Source: an uncultured Bacilli bacterium (GTDB taxonomy: Bacteria; Bacillota_I; Bacilli_A; RF39; UBA660). Taken from it: a stretch of 38,839 nucleotides of DNA. The translations under genes were made by a program, and so were the position numbers. Where the stretch lies: contig CANRAL010000009.1 in the NCBI GenBank assembly GCA_947628585.1, positions 1 to 38,839 of the forward strand, written 5' to 3'. Every line of letters starts with the position of its first letter. The stretch's first letter is position 1. A model generated the notes under the pieces. The model ran no database searches and was not told where the DNA came from. It saw only the letters and a list, made by a program, of their open reading frames with translations. This document shows positions 1 through 7,212 of this stretch, piece after piece.

Positions 1-36
1 GTAAAGAAAAATATATAGAAATTATAGAAAAATAAA

Positions 37-77
37 GAAAAAAACAGGTAGTTTGTATATAAACTATGCACACTACC
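37..77 (-). terminator. Probable terminator after the left-edge mini-ORF
   Basis: Read on the minus strand, a TAGTTT/AAACTA stem with a 6-nt loop, with an alternative outer GGTAGT/ACTACC pairing, is followed after a few bases by a run of seven T. The outer arm overlaps the stop codon of the 15-codon ORF just upstream, so translation and folding could interact. The gene that would lie further left is outside the window. Confidence 0.5.
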
Positions 78-120
78 ATAAATTATCTGTGGGATTAATT
101 ATTTTAAAAATATTTTCCAT
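73..120 (-). CDS. Possible 15-residue leader peptide
   Basis: A short ORF, MENIFKIINPTDNLW, too short for the ORF track. What is seen: an ATG preceded by a GAGG Shine-Dalgarno six bases upstream, behind a TTGACA-N16-TATAAT promoter, and a TAG stop that falls inside the stem of the following terminator-like hairpin. This promoter, ribosome site, mini-ORF and hairpin order is the layout of an attenuator leader, but the codons show no obvious run of one amino acid, and the regulated gene, if any, is off the left edge. It could also be a free-standing small protein or chance. No family is recognised. Confidence 0.35.
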   Translation of the reverse strand: MENIFKIINPTDNLW

Positions 121-153
121 TTTCAACCTCAATTTATAAATTTTCAGATTTTT

Positions 154-181
154 ATTATATATTAACGTTATTTTTTGTCAA
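154..181 (-). promoter_or_regulatory. Sigma-A promoter reading off the left edge
   Basis: On the minus strand TTGACA and TATAAT are separated by 16 bases. It lies just after the rpoE terminator and directs transcription leftward over the 15-codon ORF towards the window edge. Confidence 0.65.
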
Positions 182-182
182 G

Positions 183-204
183 AAAAAAGATTAGTTCCCT
201 AATC
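183..204 (-). terminator. Terminator of the ywiB-argS-rpoE operon
   Basis: On the minus strand GATTAG, loop GGAA, CTAATC is followed directly by six T. It starts two bases after the rpoE stop codon. Confidence 0.8.
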
Positions 205-205
205 C

Positions 206-643
206 TTATAAATTTTGTTCTTCTTCGTCACCATCAATAATAACTAAATCCGACAAGTCATCTTCTTCAGTATCATCGGTTTCATCATCTTGATCATAAA
301 ATATATCATCTTGATTTTCTTCAGTTTCTTCCTCTTCTACAGGATTTTCTTCATATTCTTCATCATCTAATTCATCATCCAAAACAATATCTAAAGCATG
401 ACGTGATTGTAAATCCCAATAACCACTATCTAGCATAACAAATTTTTTATTCGTTGACATTAATTCAAAAAAATCCATTATATGACTTTCTAAATAATCA
501 TCTGGTAATTCTAAAGTTTTACAAACCTTTTTAAAAATATCATTTAATTTCATTTTCTTGCCAGATTCTTGTAAAATATAATAAGCTATATCATCATAAC
601 TCATCATTTCTAATTCCTCTTTAGGTATTTCACTTAATTTCAT
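206..643 (-). CDS. rpoE: RNA polymerase delta subunit
   Basis: The delta subunit is a Gram-positive accessory subunit of RNA polymerase that increases recycling and promoter selectivity. The 145-residue protein has the expected two-part build: an N-terminal globular HARE-HTH domain (about residues 10-80, with a MSYDDIAYYIL start and a WDL near the end) and a C-terminal tail from about residue 85 made almost only of Asp and Glu. Length and composition match the Bacillus protein. It is the last gene of a minus-strand operon behind argS, with a strong terminator immediately after its stop. A GGAGG ribosome site lies before the ATG. Identification is firm because of the combination of fold signature, acidic tail and argS neighbourhood. 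Confidence 0.9.
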   Translation of the reverse strand: MKLSEIPKEELEMMSYDDIAYYILQESGKKMKLNDIFKKVCKTLELPDDYLESHIMDFFELMSTNKKFVMLDSGYWDLQSRHALDIVLDDELDDEEYEENPVEEEETEENQDDIFYDQDDETDDTEEDDLSDLVIIDGDEEEQNL

Positions 644-655
644 AATTTTTCCTCC

Positions 656-2272
656 TTACATTTTTTCTGGGGGTATAACCCCAATTAAGTCAAGTGCATT
701 TTCTAAAGTAATTTTAACAGCTTTAATTAAATCCAAATTTTCTTTAGTTTCTTGTTCGTCTGCCACAAGAATTCTATTTTTACTATAAAAAGCATGAAAT
801 ATCGTTGCTAAATCATAAACGTATTTAGTTATTAAATGCGGTAACTCTTTTAAAGCCGCATTTTTTACTACTTCAGGAAATTCATATACTTTTTCTAAAA
901 CATTATATGCATCTTCATTATCTAATGTCCAATATTTTTCTATTTTTTCCGTATTTTCTTTTTCTTTTAATATAGAACAAATTCTAGCATAAGCATATGA
1001 TACATAATAAACAGGGTTTTCATTATTTTTAGCTTTAGCTTCCGTTAGGTCAAAATCCATTTGAGTATCTAAACTATATCGTGAAAAGAAATAACGAGCA
1101 GCATTGACGCCAACTTCTTCCATTAGTTCCTTTAGAGTAACAGACTTTCCAGTCCTTTTACTCATTTTAACAACTTCCCCATTTTCAACTAAACGTACTA
1201 ATTGTAAAAGTTTAACATCTAATTTTTCCGTATCTTGATTAAAGGCTTTCATACTACTTTTAAGTCGGGCCACATAACCATGATGATCCGTTCCTAAAAT
1301 ATCAATTATTTTATCATAACCTCGGCCATATTTATCTAAATGATAAGCAATATCTGGTACTAAATAGGTATACTCCCCATCTTCTTTTTTTAAAACATGA
1401 TCTTTATCATCTAATAAACTACTACATTTAAACCAAATGGCTCCATCTTTTTCATAAGTATAACCTTTTTGGGCTAAATTATCTAAAACTTCCGCGGGAC
1501 TATATTTATCTCTAATTGCTTTTTCACTAGTAAATATATCATAAGTTATACGATATTCTTTTAAATCATTAATTATTATATCTAATAATTCTTTAGTACC
1601 CAATTCTTTAAAATAATCAAGACTATTATTTAATAATTTATCTTTATTTTCATCATATAATTTTTGAGCTATTTTTTTTATTTCAGCACCATAATAACCA
1701 TTCTCCGGCATACTACCTTCTACATTACATAATTTCTTATATTGATAAATTATAGATAAAGCTAAATTAGTTATTTGGTTGCCGGCATCATTTATATAAT
1801 ATTCTTTAGTAACATTAAAACCCGAAAACTTCAAAATCCGAGCTAGGGAATCACCATAAGCGCCCCCGCGAGCATTTCCTAAATGCAATATTCCCGTTGG
1901 GTTAGCACTAACAAATTCAATATTATATTTTTTTCCTTTTCCAATAAGAGAACTTCCATAATTTTTGCCTTGTTCTAAACATAATTTTAAATTATTTAAT
2001 AAATAATCCTTTTTTAGAAAAAAATTAATAAAGCCCGGTTCTTTTATTTCCACATTCAAAATATTAGTATCAGTTTGCCAGTCCATATTCTTAACTATTT
2101 TCTTAGCAATATCCAAGGGACTTTGACTCATTACTTTTGTTAATTTTAAAGCTATATTACATGAATAATCCCCATTTTCATTATTCTTAGGCTTAGTAAT
2201 TTCAATATTTATATCGTTTATTTCTAATTTTTTTAAACTGGAAATTATTAAGTCAATCAGTTTTTCTTTCAT
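656..2272 (-). CDS. argS: Arginyl-tRNA synthetase
   Basis: Class I aminoacyl-tRNA synthetase that charges tRNA-Arg in the cytoplasm. Visible features are an N-terminal Add1-like domain (first ~100 residues), the ATP-binding SANPTG..HLGN segment (HIGH variant, about residues 123-133), the KMSKRTG loop around residue 370, and a C-terminal DALR anticodon-binding domain; the family's usual hydrophobic-Pro ending is present (GVIPPEKM). At 538 residues it is of normal length. The ORF track starts at a GTG at 2281, but that codon sits directly against the upstream GAAAGAG and overlaps the upstream stop; the ATG at 2272 has a proper spacing from GAAAGAG and is preferred. It is translationally coupled to the ywiB-like gene before it. 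Confidence 0.95.
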   Translation of the reverse strand: MKEKLIDLIISSLKKLEINDINIEITKPKNNENGDYSCNIALKLTKVMSQSPLDIAKKIVKNMDWQTDTNILNVEIKEPGFINFFLKKDYLLNNLKLCLEQGKNYGSSLIGKGKKYNIEFVSANPTGILHLGNARGGAYGDSLARILKFSGFNVTKEYYINDAGNQITNLALSIIYQYKKLCNVEGSMPENGYYGAEIKKIAQKLYDENKDKLLNNSLDYFKELGTKELLDIIINDLKEYRITYDIFTSEKAIRDKYSPAEVLDNLAQKGYTYEKDGAIWFKCSSLLDDKDHVLKKEDGEYTYLVPDIAYHLDKYGRGYDKIIDILGTDHHGYVARLKSSMKAFNQDTEKLDVKLLQLVRLVENGEVVKMSKRTGKSVTLKELMEEVGVNAARYFFSRYSLDTQMDFDLTEAKAKNNENPVYYVSYAYARICSILKEKENTEKIEKYWTLDNEDAYNVLEKVYEFPEVVKNAALKELPHLITKYVYDLATIFHAFYSKNRILVADEQETKENLDLIKAVKITLENALDLIGVIPPEKM

Positions 2273-2277
2273 TTTTT

Positions 2278-2604
2278 TCACTCTTTCAATTCAATTTTCA
2301 TAATTATTTCATCTTCAGCTAGTTTATATTTTAAAACCAAACCAGAAGAAGAAAATTCATAAGAACTTAAAACGGAAAATTCAAACCTCTTATCACCGTT
2401 CAAAATGATTATACCTAAATTATTAACAAAATCAATACTAAATATAACATCTTTATCTTTTTTTTCATAAATTTTACTATTTAAGTCAATTTGATGATGA
2501 CCATATTCATTATCAAACTCCAAAAATTGGTTCTTTTCATAGTTAAATTTAGAAATTTTTTCTTCTAAAACTATTTTTTTATTATTTATTAACGTTAAAT
2601 TCAT
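2278..2604 (-). CDS. DUF1934 / YwiB-like small beta-barrel protein
   Basis: A 108-residue protein rich in alternating hydrophobic and polar residues, consistent with a small beta-barrel, ending in a YKLAEDEIIMKIEL strand like those of the DUF1934 (YwiB) family. Position is the main support: ywiB lies directly upstream of argS in Bacillus, as here. The stop codon is within a few bases of the argS start, so the two are coupled. The biochemical function of the family is not known. The ATG is preceded by AGAGG. It is the first gene of the operon that ends with rpoE. Confidence 0.6.
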   Translation of the reverse strand: MNLTLINNKKIVLEEKISKFNYEKNQFLEFDNEYGHHQIDLNSKIYEKKDKDVIFSIDFVNNLGIIILNGDKRFEFSVLSSYEFSSSGLVLKYKLAEDEIIMKIELKE

Positions 2605-2629
2605 AAATAACCTCTTTCATTTGTAACAA

Positions 2630-2657
2630 ATTATAACATGCAAGAAATATTTTGCAA
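2630..2657 (-). promoter_or_regulatory. Promoter of the ywiB-argS-rpoE operon
   Basis: Minus-strand TTGCAA and TATAAT separated by 16 bases, about 25 bases upstream of the first ATG. The -10 hexamer is exact, the -35 is partial. Confidence 0.55.
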
Positions 2658-2726
2658 GAAAAATTTTTCCCAATATTAAAGTTTAAAAATTAGTTATTTA
2701 ATCCATACTAACTTTTAGGTGGTAAT

Positions 2727-4667
2727 ATGCGTTTTTTTAAATTTAGTTTCAAAATGCTTATATTCATTTGTATATCTTTAATAATTTGTTTAACTGGACT
2801 ATATATTTATGCTTATTTAAGTCCAAAATTAGATTTGAAAACCAGTGGTTCACTATTTATATATGATAATAATGAAGACTTAGTATATCAAGGTTCTAGT
2901 TCTAATGAATGGGTTAATATTGATGAGGTTAATCCTAATTTAATAAATGCCGTTATAGCTATTGAAGATAAAAATTTTTACAAACATCATGGTTTTGATT
3001 ATTTAAGAATCGCCAAGGCAATGTATTTAAATATTAAAAATAAAGGAATAGTGCAAGGAGCATCCACAATTTCTCAACAATATATTAAAAATTTATATTT
3101 AGATTTTGATAAAACATGGTCCCGCAAAATTGAAGAGGCTTTTTTAACTTTAGAACTTGAAGTACATTATGAAAAAAATGATATTTTAGAAGGATATTTA
3201 AATACGATTAATTATGGTCAAGGTAACTATGGAATTGTTAATGCAGCCAGTTATTATTTTAATAAAAAAGTTAATGATTTAACTCTTGAAGAAGCTTTAA
3301 TTCTCGCCGGGATTCCTAAAAATCCTAGTAAATATAATCCCGTTAGTAATTATGAAGCAGCAGTTTCTAGAGCGATGCTAGTTGCAAAGGCTATGCTTAA
3401 TAATAATTATATTGATAAAGAAACTTATGATAATTTATTTAAAGAAAAATTAGAAATATATGGGGAAAGAAAAGATAATAATTTACAAATGTTAATGTAT
3501 TACCAAGATGCAGTTTTAAAAGAATTAGAAAATTTAAATGAAATTCCTAAATCATTTATTGATTCCGGTGGTTTAAAAATATATACTACACTAGATATGG
3601 AAATGCAAACCAAATTAGAAGAAAATATTTTAAAAAATGCTACCACGGATGATGCGCAAATTGCTAGTGTTATAGTAGATCCTTCCACAGGAGGAGTTAT
3701 GGCTTTAACTGGAGGGATGGATTACGCTAAAAGTCAATATAACCGGGCTATATCTAGTCATCGGCAAGTGGGTTCAACTATGAAACCTTTTCTTTACTAT
3801 GCAGCTTTAGAAAATAATTTAACAATGGCTTCAACCTTTAGTAGCGAGGCTACCACATTTAATTTAGCTAATGGAAAAACGTATTCTCCAACTAATGCTG
3901 GAGATATTTATGCTAATAAAAATATTACTATGGCCGCAGCTGTTGCCTTCTCGGATAATATTTATGCGGTTAAAACTAATCTTTTTTTAGGAGTTGACAA
4001 AATGATTGAAGTAGCAAATAGAACCGGAATAAAAGCGCAATTTAAAGAAATAGCTTCTTTACCTTTAGGGACTACGGAACTTAATATTTTAGATTTTGCC
4101 AATGGTTATGCAACTTTTGCATCGGGAGGTTATAAACGCGAAACATATTTTATTGAAAAAGTTGAAGACTTAAATGGCAATATTCTATATGAAAGAAAAA
4201 AAGAAAATAAGTTAGTATTAAATCCTAATTATACTTATATTTTAAATGAAATGTTAACTAATACGACAAATGCTAAGTTTACGGATTATACGACCCCCAC
4301 TGCCTTAACTATTTCTTCTATTTTAAGTAATAAATATGCTATCAAAACTGGTACAAGTAATGCCGATTATTGGATAGTTGGTTATGATAGTGATATATTA
4401 ATGTTAACTTGGATGGGTTATGATGAAGGTAAAACAGTGAGCCAAAGTATTCGAAAAAGTGCAAGAAATATTTGGGCAAATACCATGGAAGATATAACAG
4501 AGAATAAAGAAATGCATTGGTATGAAACACCACATAATGTCGTATCTGTACCCTTAAATGCTGTTGATGGTACAAGCACTAATGATACTGGAAAAATAGC
4601 ATTATATTATTTTGTTAGAGGAACAGAACCCAAATATAATGTAGAACAATACGTTAATGGAAATTAA
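2727..4667 (+). CDS. Class A penicillin-binding protein (PBP1A family)
   Basis: Bifunctional peptidoglycan synthase anchored in the cytoplasmic membrane with its domains outside. A single membrane anchor spans about residues 8-31. The GT51 glycosyltransferase domain (about 60-230) shows EDKNFYKHHGFD with the likely catalytic Glu80 and GASTISQQ at 111-118. The transpeptidase domain carries the three active-site motifs: STMK with Ser350 and Lys353, SDN at 409-411, and KTGT at 540-543. At 646 residues it is on the short side for class A enzymes, without a long C-terminal extension. A GGTGG ribosome site precedes the ATG. It is transcribed head-on to replication, unlike most of this arm, and is followed by a DUF308 gene 50 bases later, perhaps in the same transcript. 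Confidence 0.92.
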   Translation: MRFFKFSFKMLIFICISLIICLTGLYIYAYLSPKLDLKTSGSLFIYDNNEDLVYQGSSSNEWVNIDEVNPNLINAVIAIEDKNFYKHHGFDYLRIAKAMYLNIKNKGIVQGASTISQQYIKNLYLDFDKTWSRKIEEAFLTLELEVHYEKNDILEGYLNTINYGQGNYGIVNAASYYFNKKVNDLTLEEALILAGIPKNPSKYNPVSNYEAAVSRAMLVAKAMLNNNYIDKETYDNLFKEKLEIYGERKDNNLQMLMYYQDAVLKELENLNEIPKSFIDSGGLKIYTTLDMEMQTKLEENILKNATTDDAQIASVIVDPSTGGVMALTGGMDYAKSQYNRAISSHRQVGSTMKPFLYYAALENNLTMASTFSSEATTFNLANGKTYSPTNAGDIYANKNITMAAAVAFSDNIYAVKTNLFLGVDKMIEVANRTGIKAQFKEIASLPLGTTELNILDFANGYATFASGGYKRETYFIEKVEDLNGNILYERKKENKLVLNPNYTYILNEMLTNTTNAKFTDYTTPTALTISSILSNKYAIKTGTSNADYWIVGYDSDILMLTWMGYDEGKTVSQSIRKSARNIWANTMEDITENKEMHWYETPHNVVSVPLNAVDGTSTNDTGKIALYYFVRGTEPKYNVEQYVNGN

Positions 4668-4717
4668 TATTGCCGAATTAAAAAATAAATATTATAATTT
4701 AATAGAAGGTGATTATT

Positions 4718-5332
4718 TTGAAAGTTATAAATGTCGTAAATTTTTCTTCTAATTTGATAACTAGTATTATTTCCTTAATTATTGGGGTTATATTATTTTC
4801 TAGACCTGATTTGGTAACTATTGCTATTTCTTATGTTTTAGGTACTTTATTAATTATATGTGGCATTGGTAAAATAATATTTTATAGTTATCAAAAAGGA
4901 AAAGATACTAATACATCAACCGGAATGTTAGTAAGTGGAATTGTTTTGATATTCTTTGGATTAATGTGTATCTTTTTTTCAAATATAATCGAACAAATAA
5001 TTAGATTTATAATTGGTGGATTTATATTATTATCTGGTATAAATAGATTAATTAAAGCTATAAATGTCGAAAATAAAAAAGACTATCGATTTATAGCATC
5101 TATAATAGTTTCTTTAATTTTAATCTTTATTGGAATTTATGTTATATTTATTTCTAATTTAGTTTTTTCTTCTTTAGGTATTATATTAATAATTTATTCC
5201 GTAATAGAAATTATAAATTATATTATAATGGCTAGTAATAGTAATGTAGTTTTAGAAAAAACAAGTGATTCAAAATTAAAAACTATTGAAGTAAAAGAAA
5301 AGAAAAATAATAAGAAAAAAGATAAAAATTAA
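4718..5332 (+). CDS. DUF308 / HdeD-like integral membrane protein
   Basis: A 204-residue very hydrophobic protein with about six predicted membrane segments arranged as a repeated unit of helix pairs (for example the SLIIGVILF and SGIVLIFFGLMCIFF segments), ending in a Lys-rich cytoplasmic tail (KKNNKKKDKN). This pattern fits the DUF308 family that includes HdeD. No enzymatic function is suggested. The ORF track starts at a GTG inside AGAAGGTGAT, which is itself the ribosome site; the TTG at 4718, five bases downstream, is the likely start. It follows the penicillin-binding protein and ends at a bidirectional terminator shared with noc. Confidence 0.65.
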   Translation: MKVINVVNFSSNLITSIISLIIGVILFSRPDLVTIAISYVLGTLLIICGIGKIIFYSYQKGKDTNTSTGMLVSGIVLIFFGLMCIFFSNIIEQIIRFIIGGFILLSGINRLIKAINVENKKDYRFIASIIVSLILIFIGIYVIFISNLVFSSLGIILIIYSVIEIINYIIMASNSNVVLEKTSDSKLKTIEVKEKKNNKKKDKN

Positions 5333-5338
5333 ATCAAT

Positions 5339-5369
5339 AAAAAATATGTTTCAAACGAACATATTTTTA
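5339..5369. terminator. Bidirectional terminator between the DUF308 gene and noc
   Basis: An AAATATGTT/AACATATTT hairpin with a 7-nt loop, flanked by A-rich sequence on the left and a T-rich run on the right, lies where two convergent genes meet. It overlaps the noc stop codon. Confidence 0.75.
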
Positions 5370-6455
5370 ATTTTTTTTAATACTAATTATTATTTTATAT
5401 TCATCAGGTAAATCTTCTTCATTAATTGAAGATTTTGTTAAGTCTAAATTTAGACTATTTATTTTATTTTTAACTTCTTCTATATATGGTGAAATTAAAT
5501 TTTGAGATTCATTTGGTTCTAATGAATTAGGTGTAGAATCCAAAAAGTCTAACATTTCGATTTCTTCTTCAGCAGCTGCCATATTTTCCGAAGGAGCTAC
5601 AGGATTAATTTCAGGACTAATACTTGGAGTTACTTCTTCATCGCCCATAGACATATTTGCCGCTTCATCTTCTAAAAAGTTAAAAAATTTATTTGGTGCT
5701 TGTTGAGGTTTACTAGAAAAAATATTGCCAAATATACTTTTAGGTTGTCCGGTTTCTCCTTCATTTGGATTTTCCGTAACTGGTTCTACATTATTACTAT
5801 TAATATTAGTAGTATTATTAGTACTTTCCATTTCTGGATTAATGGTTTCTTCAATATTCATTTTTTTCAATTCCTCTTCTAATTGTTTAACTGTTAGTCT
5901 TTCAGTTAAAATTCTATTTAACATTTTCTTTTGTTCTTCTTTATCTTTCAACTTTAGTAAACTCCGTGCATGCCTTTCACTAATTTTTTCATTCAAAACA
6001 GCATCTTGAACGGTTTCATCTAAAGAAAGTAATCTTAATTTATTAGAGATAGCACTTTGGGATAATCCCATTTTTTTGGCTAACATATCTTGAGTCATAT
6101 ATCCCTTATCTAACAAAGCTTGATATGATCTTGCTTCTTCAATTGCTGTTAAATCTTTTCTTTGAACATTTTCAACAATTGCTACTTCGGCACTGGTATT
6201 ATCATCCATTGATGTTATTACCGCGGGAACAGATGCTAACCCAGCCATCATCGCTGCTTTATATCTTCGTTCACCTGCAATTATTTCATATTTATCTTGG
6301 ACTCTCCGAAGCACTAAGGGTTGAATTATTCCATGTTGTTTAATTGAATCAGCAAGTTCTTTCAAAGAACTTTCATCAAAAGATAATCGTGGTTGAAAAC
6401 GATTTGGTATTATATCTTCAATAGGTACTTGCAAAATTTTATTTTCATTATCCAC
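5367..6455 (-). CDS. noc: ParB-family nucleoid occlusion protein (Noc-like)
   Basis: A CTP-dependent ParB-family DNA clamp. The N-terminal ParB/Srx domain has GERRY at 61-65 and ENVQRKDLT around 95-103; the central helix-turn-helix spans about 120-165; the tail near 352-362 resembles the Noc C-terminal dimerisation end. Three of the four residues known to separate Noc from ParB specificity are of the Noc type: Gln133 (SQS), Lys139 (SNK) and Arg161 (ERHAR); the fourth is Ser144 instead of Lys. Gene position next to rsmG also fits noc. Oddities: the N-terminal amphipathic membrane helix of Bacillus Noc is absent (the protein begins MDNENKILQV), and there is a long low-complexity linker (about 200-345), making it 362 residues against about 283. 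Start is GTG at 6455; an in-frame stop lies just upstream. It could still be a ParB/Spo0J. Confidence 0.75.
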   Translation of the reverse strand: MDNENKILQVPIEDIIPNRFQPRLSFDESSLKELADSIKQHGIIQPLVLRRVQDKYEIIAGERRYKAAMMAGLASVPAVITSMDDNTSAEVAIVENVQRKDLTAIEEARSYQALLDKGYMTQDMLAKKMGLSQSAISNKLRLLSLDETVQDAVLNEKISERHARSLLKLKDKEEQKKMLNRILTERLTVKQLEEELKKMNIEETINPEMESTNNTTNINSNNVEPVTENPNEGETGQPKSIFGNIFSSKPQQAPNKFFNFLEDEAANMSMGDEEVTPSISPEINPVAPSENMAAAEEEIEMLDFLDSTPNSLEPNESQNLISPYIEEVKNKINSLNLDLTKSSINEEDLPDEYKIIISIKKN

Positions 6456-6498
6456 TTATATCAACCCTTTACTATCTATAGAATATTTTAACTTATTC

Positions 6499-7212
6499 TT
6501 ACTTTTTTTGCAATGGCTTTTTACTAATTTTTTCAAATGGTCGTAATTCATTTATAAATGTTTTTGCTACTTTTTTGACCTTTATTAATGTTCTTTTATT
6601 ATTTTCCTTAAATAAATAAAATTCTAAAATATTATCAATTGTTCCTTTCATAACTTGAATACTATATTCTCCATCAATTATTTCAGTATTTATATCCCCT
6701 TTCATTGCTATAAAAAATTTATTTTCTTTAACAAGAGGCAATGCTAATTCAGATAAAATATTTAATGAAGTAACCGCTCTCGCTACAACTAAATCAAAAA
6801 AATTTAAATTATTTAAAGCATATTTTTCGACTCTATCATGAATAATTGTAACATTTTCTAAATTTAATTTCTTGGTTATATAAGATAAAAAAGTTGTTTT
6901 TTTATTATTAGAATCTAATAATGTTACTTTTAAATGAGGATAAAATATTTTTAAAACTATTCCGGGAAAACCCGCGCCACTACCAATATCTAATAAATTA
7001 TCAATTGTTTTTAAATCTATAATTTTTACTATTGTTAAAGAATCATAAAAGTGTTTTAAATAAACATCTTCTTCATTAGTTATCGCAGTTAAATTAGTAT
7101 GTTTATTATACTCTATTAATTCATAATAATATTTATCTAATAAATCTAATATTTCGGTTGTTACTTCAATATTAAGTTTTTTTACATTACTTATAAATTC
7201 ATCTTTATTCAT
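6499..7212 (-). CDS. rsmG: 16S rRNA (guanine-N7) methyltransferase RsmG
   Basis: SAM-dependent methylation of G527 in 16S rRNA. The Rossmann SAM-binding motif LLDIGSGAGFPGIVLKI lies at about residues 70-86, and the VVARAVTSL segment typical of GidB/RsmG follows in the middle. 237 residues, the usual length. Its ATG overlaps the last codons of mnmG by eight bases, giving translational coupling, and noc follows after about 40 bases, the same order as in Bacillus. Confidence 0.93.
   Translation of the reverse strand: MNKDEFISNVKKLNIEVTTEILDLLDKYYYELIEYNKHTNLTAITNEEDVYLKHFYDSLTIVKIIDLKTIDNLLDIGSGAGFPGIVLKIFYPHLKVTLLDSNNKKTTFLSYITKKLNLENVTIIHDRVEKYALNNLNFFDLVVARAVTSLNILSELALPLVKENKFFIAMKGDINTEIIDGEYSIQVMKGTIDNILEFYLFKENNKRTLIKVKKVAKTFINELRPFEKISKKPLQKK

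Noticed and set aside
5367-6455. Calling the protein ParB/Spo0J because parS sites are present
   Set aside because: Residues at the specificity positions and gene position favour Noc; three of four match Noc, so Noc is preferred but ParB is not excluded.
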